Assembly: GCA_020633315.1 (NCBI GenBank)
Contig: JACKDV010000025.1
Location: 1-64,000 of the forward strand
Source: Myxococcales bacterium
GTDB taxonomy: Bacteria > Myxococcota_A > Polyangia > Nannocystales > Nannocystaceae
Length of the DNA: 64,000 bases
Direction of reading: 5' to 3'
In this document: piece after piece, positions 61,982 to 64,000 of the stretch
How positions within the stretch are numbered: position 1 is the stretch's first letter
How the letters are laid out: the number at the start of each line of letters is the position of its first letter
Made by a program: the position numbers and the translations under genes
Notes under the pieces: model-generated
The model's database searches: none
What the model saw: only the letters and a program-made list of their open reading frames with translations
Told to the model about the DNA's origin: nothing

Positions 61982-63394
61982 ATGACCCCTCAGGTCCCGC
62001 GTGTGCTCGGCGGGTGGCTCGTCGTGGTCGCCGTAGTCTCGTGCTCGCGGGCCAACCCCGCGTACGACGACGGCGACGCGAGCCCCGACGAGGGCTCCGC
62101 CGACGGTGACGGCACGCGGGGCTCCACCGGCACCTCCCCGAGCTCGATCACCATCGGCGAGGGCTCGGGCGAGGGCTCGAGCGGCAGCTCGGGCGAGGGC
62201 TCGGGCGAGGCATCCACGGGCGTCGCGGCGGTCTGCGGCAACGGCATCATCGAGGACGGCGAGGACTGCGACGACGGCAACACCGACGAGGACGAGCAGT
62301 GCAACCCGCAGTGCCGAGTCCCCGGCGAGGTGGTGTGGTCGGTGGAATTCGCGCCTCCCGACCCGGGCCTGCACCGCTTCAACGAGGCGATCCTGCACCA
62401 GGGCGACCTGGTCGCGGTCGGGCGCGCCGTGCTGCAGCCGATGTCCTCCCACGAGGCGGTGGTGGTGCGCTACGACCTCGAGACCGGCGACGAGCGCTCG
62501 CGGGGTCGCTTGCCCGCGGGCTGGCAGGAGAGCGAGGCGTACTCGGTGGTCGCCGAGGGGGGACGGCTGTTCGTCTCGGGCGACGCCGACATCAGCGCGG
62601 GCCTCGACGACTTCTCGGCCTTCGCCGCGTGCCTCGAGGTGAGCAACCCCGATGCCCCGCCCGCGTCGTGCTGGCGGACGCCGCTGCCGGGCGCGATCAG
62701 CCGCGGCATCATCATGGGCGATGGCGTGCTGCAGGCGGTCGTCGGCCCGTTCCTGCAGGCCGGCATGGGCTTGGCCGAGATCCGTCCCGGCGACGGCGTG
62801 GTCCTGGGGACCGACTCCGTCCCGGCCATCCCGGGCACGGCCCAGCTCGAGGCGCTCGTCCACGTGCAGGACTCGCTGCTCGTGGGCGGCATGCTCGACG
62901 CCGAGGCGTTCGTCGCCGACGTCACCGGGAGCATGCTGCCGCCCGAGCCCTTCGTGGTGCGTGCGGGGGGCCTCGGCCTGCAGGACAGCGTGCAGACCCT
63001 GGCGGCGTTCGGAGCCGACGTGATCGCGGGCGGCTGGCTGTTCGAGGTGGGCAGCGGAAGCGAGGCGTGGATCGGCCGCTACTCCCTGCGCGGCGCCCAG
63101 GCGTGGGAGCATCACTTCGAAGGCGGCTCGTTCGAGACCGACGAGATCGAGGACGTGGTGGTCGACGATGCCGGTCATGTGATCGCGGTGGGCATGACCA
63201 GCGAGCCCTCCACCCCCACGGTGTGGAAGCTCGACGGAGGCAGCGGCGACCTGATCTGGCAGCGCAGCTACCCCGAGGTGAGCCCCGGCGACGGCTACTT
63301 CCGCGGCGTGGTGGTCGACGGCGACATCTTCGTGGTGGGCGAGCGCAACGAGGGCCCTTCTTCGCTCGGCGTGGTGATGCGCCTGGTCCCCTGA
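61982..63394 (+). CDS. Lipoprotein with myxobacterial Cys-module and beta-propeller-like repeats
   Basis: 470-aa predicted surface lipoprotein. The signal 'VLGGWLVVVAVVSCS' ends at a lipobox. An acidic Ser/Gly linker is followed by the module 'CGNGIIEDGEDCDDGNTDEDEQCNPQC', typical of myxobacterial cell-surface proteins (DUF4215 type). The rest is a repeat of four-stranded sheets of the beta-propeller kind ('GDLVAVGRAVLQPMSSHEAVVVRYDLETGDE', 'DSLLVGGMLDAEAFVADV', 'GHVIAVGMTSEPSTPTVWKLDGGSGDLIW'). It may bind a partner at the cell surface. ATG 61982. It lies 55 bp after the ECF gene, so may be its target or co-transcribed. Confidence 0.82.
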   Translation: MTPQVPRVLGGWLVVVAVVSCSRANPAYDDGDASPDEGSADGDGTRGSTGTSPSSITIGEGSGEGSSGSSGEGSGEASTGVAAVCGNGIIEDGEDCDDGNTDEDEQCNPQCRVPGEVVWSVEFAPPDPGLHRFNEAILHQGDLVAVGRAVLQPMSSHEAVVVRYDLETGDERSRGRLPAGWQESEAYSVVAEGGRLFVSGDADISAGLDDFSAFAACLEVSNPDAPPASCWRTPLPGAISRGIIMGDGVLQAVVGPFLQAGMGLAEIRPGDGVVLGTDSVPAIPGTAQLEALVHVQDSLLVGGMLDAEAFVADVTGSMLPPEPFVVRAGGLGLQDSVQTLAAFGADVIAGGWLFEVGSGSEAWIGRYSLRGAQAWEHHFEGGSFETDEIEDVVVDDAGHVIAVGMTSEPSTPTVWKLDGGSGDLIWQRSYPEVSPGDGYFRGVVVDGDIFVVGERNEGPSSLGVVMRLVP

Positions 63395-63400
63395 CTCGCC

Positions 63401-64000
63401 GTGGAACGAGATCCGAGCGAGGCACGGGGCGAGCTGGTCCCCAGCGAGAATGCACCCCCCGGGCCGCACGGTATCCCGCGCCACCTCGTGGCCTATCGCT
63501 CCAGCGACGTCCCCTCCCACGAAGACCCCGCCCTCCGCGAAGCCCGCATGGAGCTGTGGCTGATCGAGGGGCTGCTCGCGACCGAGAGCGCGAAGGCGGA
63601 GCACGGCAAGTGGTGGCTGCTGGGCTTCGCAGTCACGATCGGCCTGTCGTTGGTCGGCCTCGAGTGGGCGGGCGCGTCGGTGTTCGTGATCCTCGCGTCG
63701 CTGGGCTGGTGGCACGACCGCCACGGGCGAGCGCTGCGACGCCAGGCCCGGGCGCGGGGGATGTCGCCCAGCCGGATCTCCTTCATCTTCAACACCGGCG
63801 AGAACCATCAGTACGAGAGCCTGCTCGAGCCGGCGCGCACCCGCGTCATGTGGCACACTTGGCGCTCGGGCCAGCCCACCACCATGGGCACGTGCGTCGA
63901 GCTGGCCGAGCGCCTGCGCGGCCAGGCGCGGCTCGACCCGCTGCAGCGCTGGTTCGTGGAGCAGATGGAGCCCTACCGCTCCGAGAGCGCGCTGACGACC
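63401..64000 (+). CDS. Membrane protein, truncated at window edge
   Basis: 200 codons are open to the right edge. A soluble N-terminus of about 70 residues ('IPRHLVAYRSSDVPSHEDPALREARMELWLIEGLL') precedes two adjacent membrane segments ('WWLLGFAVTIGLSLVGLEWAGASVFVILASLGWW') forming a hairpin, then a long cytoplasmic helical part. No family recognised. The start GTG 63401 is 6 bp after the preceding stop, so the gene is probably cotranscribed with the lipoprotein and ECF genes. Confidence 0.65.
   Translation, partial: MERDPSEARGELVPSENAPPGPHGIPRHLVAYRSSDVPSHEDPALREARMELWLIEGLLATESAKAEHGKWWLLGFAVTIGLSLVGLEWAGASVFVILASLGWWHDRHGRALRRQARARGMSPSRISFIFNTGENHQYESLLEPARTRVMWHTWRSGQPTTMGTCVELAERLRGQARLDPLQRWFVEQMEPYRSESALTT

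Overview
The window is a very GC-rich (roughly 70%) bacterial chromosome segment with almost no coding-free space. Its contents point to a myxobacterium, most likely of the Nannocystaceae (inference from gene content, not tested by search). The signs are three eukaryotic-type Ser/Thr kinases, many lipoproteins with Ser/Thr/Gly-rich linkers after the lipobox, a cysteine-rich 'CGNGxxExGExCDDGN' module, two DUF1592/DUF1552 gene pairs, and ECF sigma factors next to kinase or surface-protein genes. No prophage, insertion sequence, CRISPR array, rRNA or tRNA was seen.

Layout. 0-6 kb: a truncated ECF sigma factor divergent from a kinase-TPR protein, a beta-rich hypothetical protein, a lipoprotein, and two copies of a REP-like hairpin. 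6-16 kb: an APH-fold phosphotransferase coupled to an M28 peptidase, a HelD-type helicase, a DUF1232 protein, an OmpA-type cell-wall linker and an isopropylmalate/isocitrate dehydrogenase homologue. 16-25 kb: an ICMT-type methyltransferase, the first DUF1552-DUF1592 pair, a kinase, a patatin, cysteine-rich lipoproteins and a CGFS glutaredoxin. 25-35 kb: an SGNH hydrolase, an MMPL/RND transporter with a large acidic insert, a POT peptide transporter, and a head-to-head pair of a sensor-kinase-like protein and an unrecognised partner whose start codons overlap. 35-43 kb: a B12-dependent ribonucleotide reductase behind a 1-kb non-coding region with regulatory-looking sites, a HExxH metalloprotein, two lipoproteins behind an operator-like promoter, and a third kinase.

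43-52 kb is the clearest functional unit. It runs ftsE-ftsX-envC-like, adenosine deaminase family, Dsb-like lipoprotein, S41 protease and Kef-type antiporter, all on one strand with short or overlapping junctions. This is the cell-division amidase-activation module followed by envelope proteolysis and ion exchange. 52-53 kb holds three small tandem genes sharing an almost identical 91-bp block joined to unrelated tails, the most unusual feature here. 53-64 kb: a GlgC enzyme, a beta-helix lipoprotein, further lipoproteins, the second DUF1592-DUF1552 pair followed by an ECF sigma factor, a beta-propeller-like lipoprotein and a membrane protein cut by the window edge.

All functional assignments come from reading motifs in the translated sequence. 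No database search was run.
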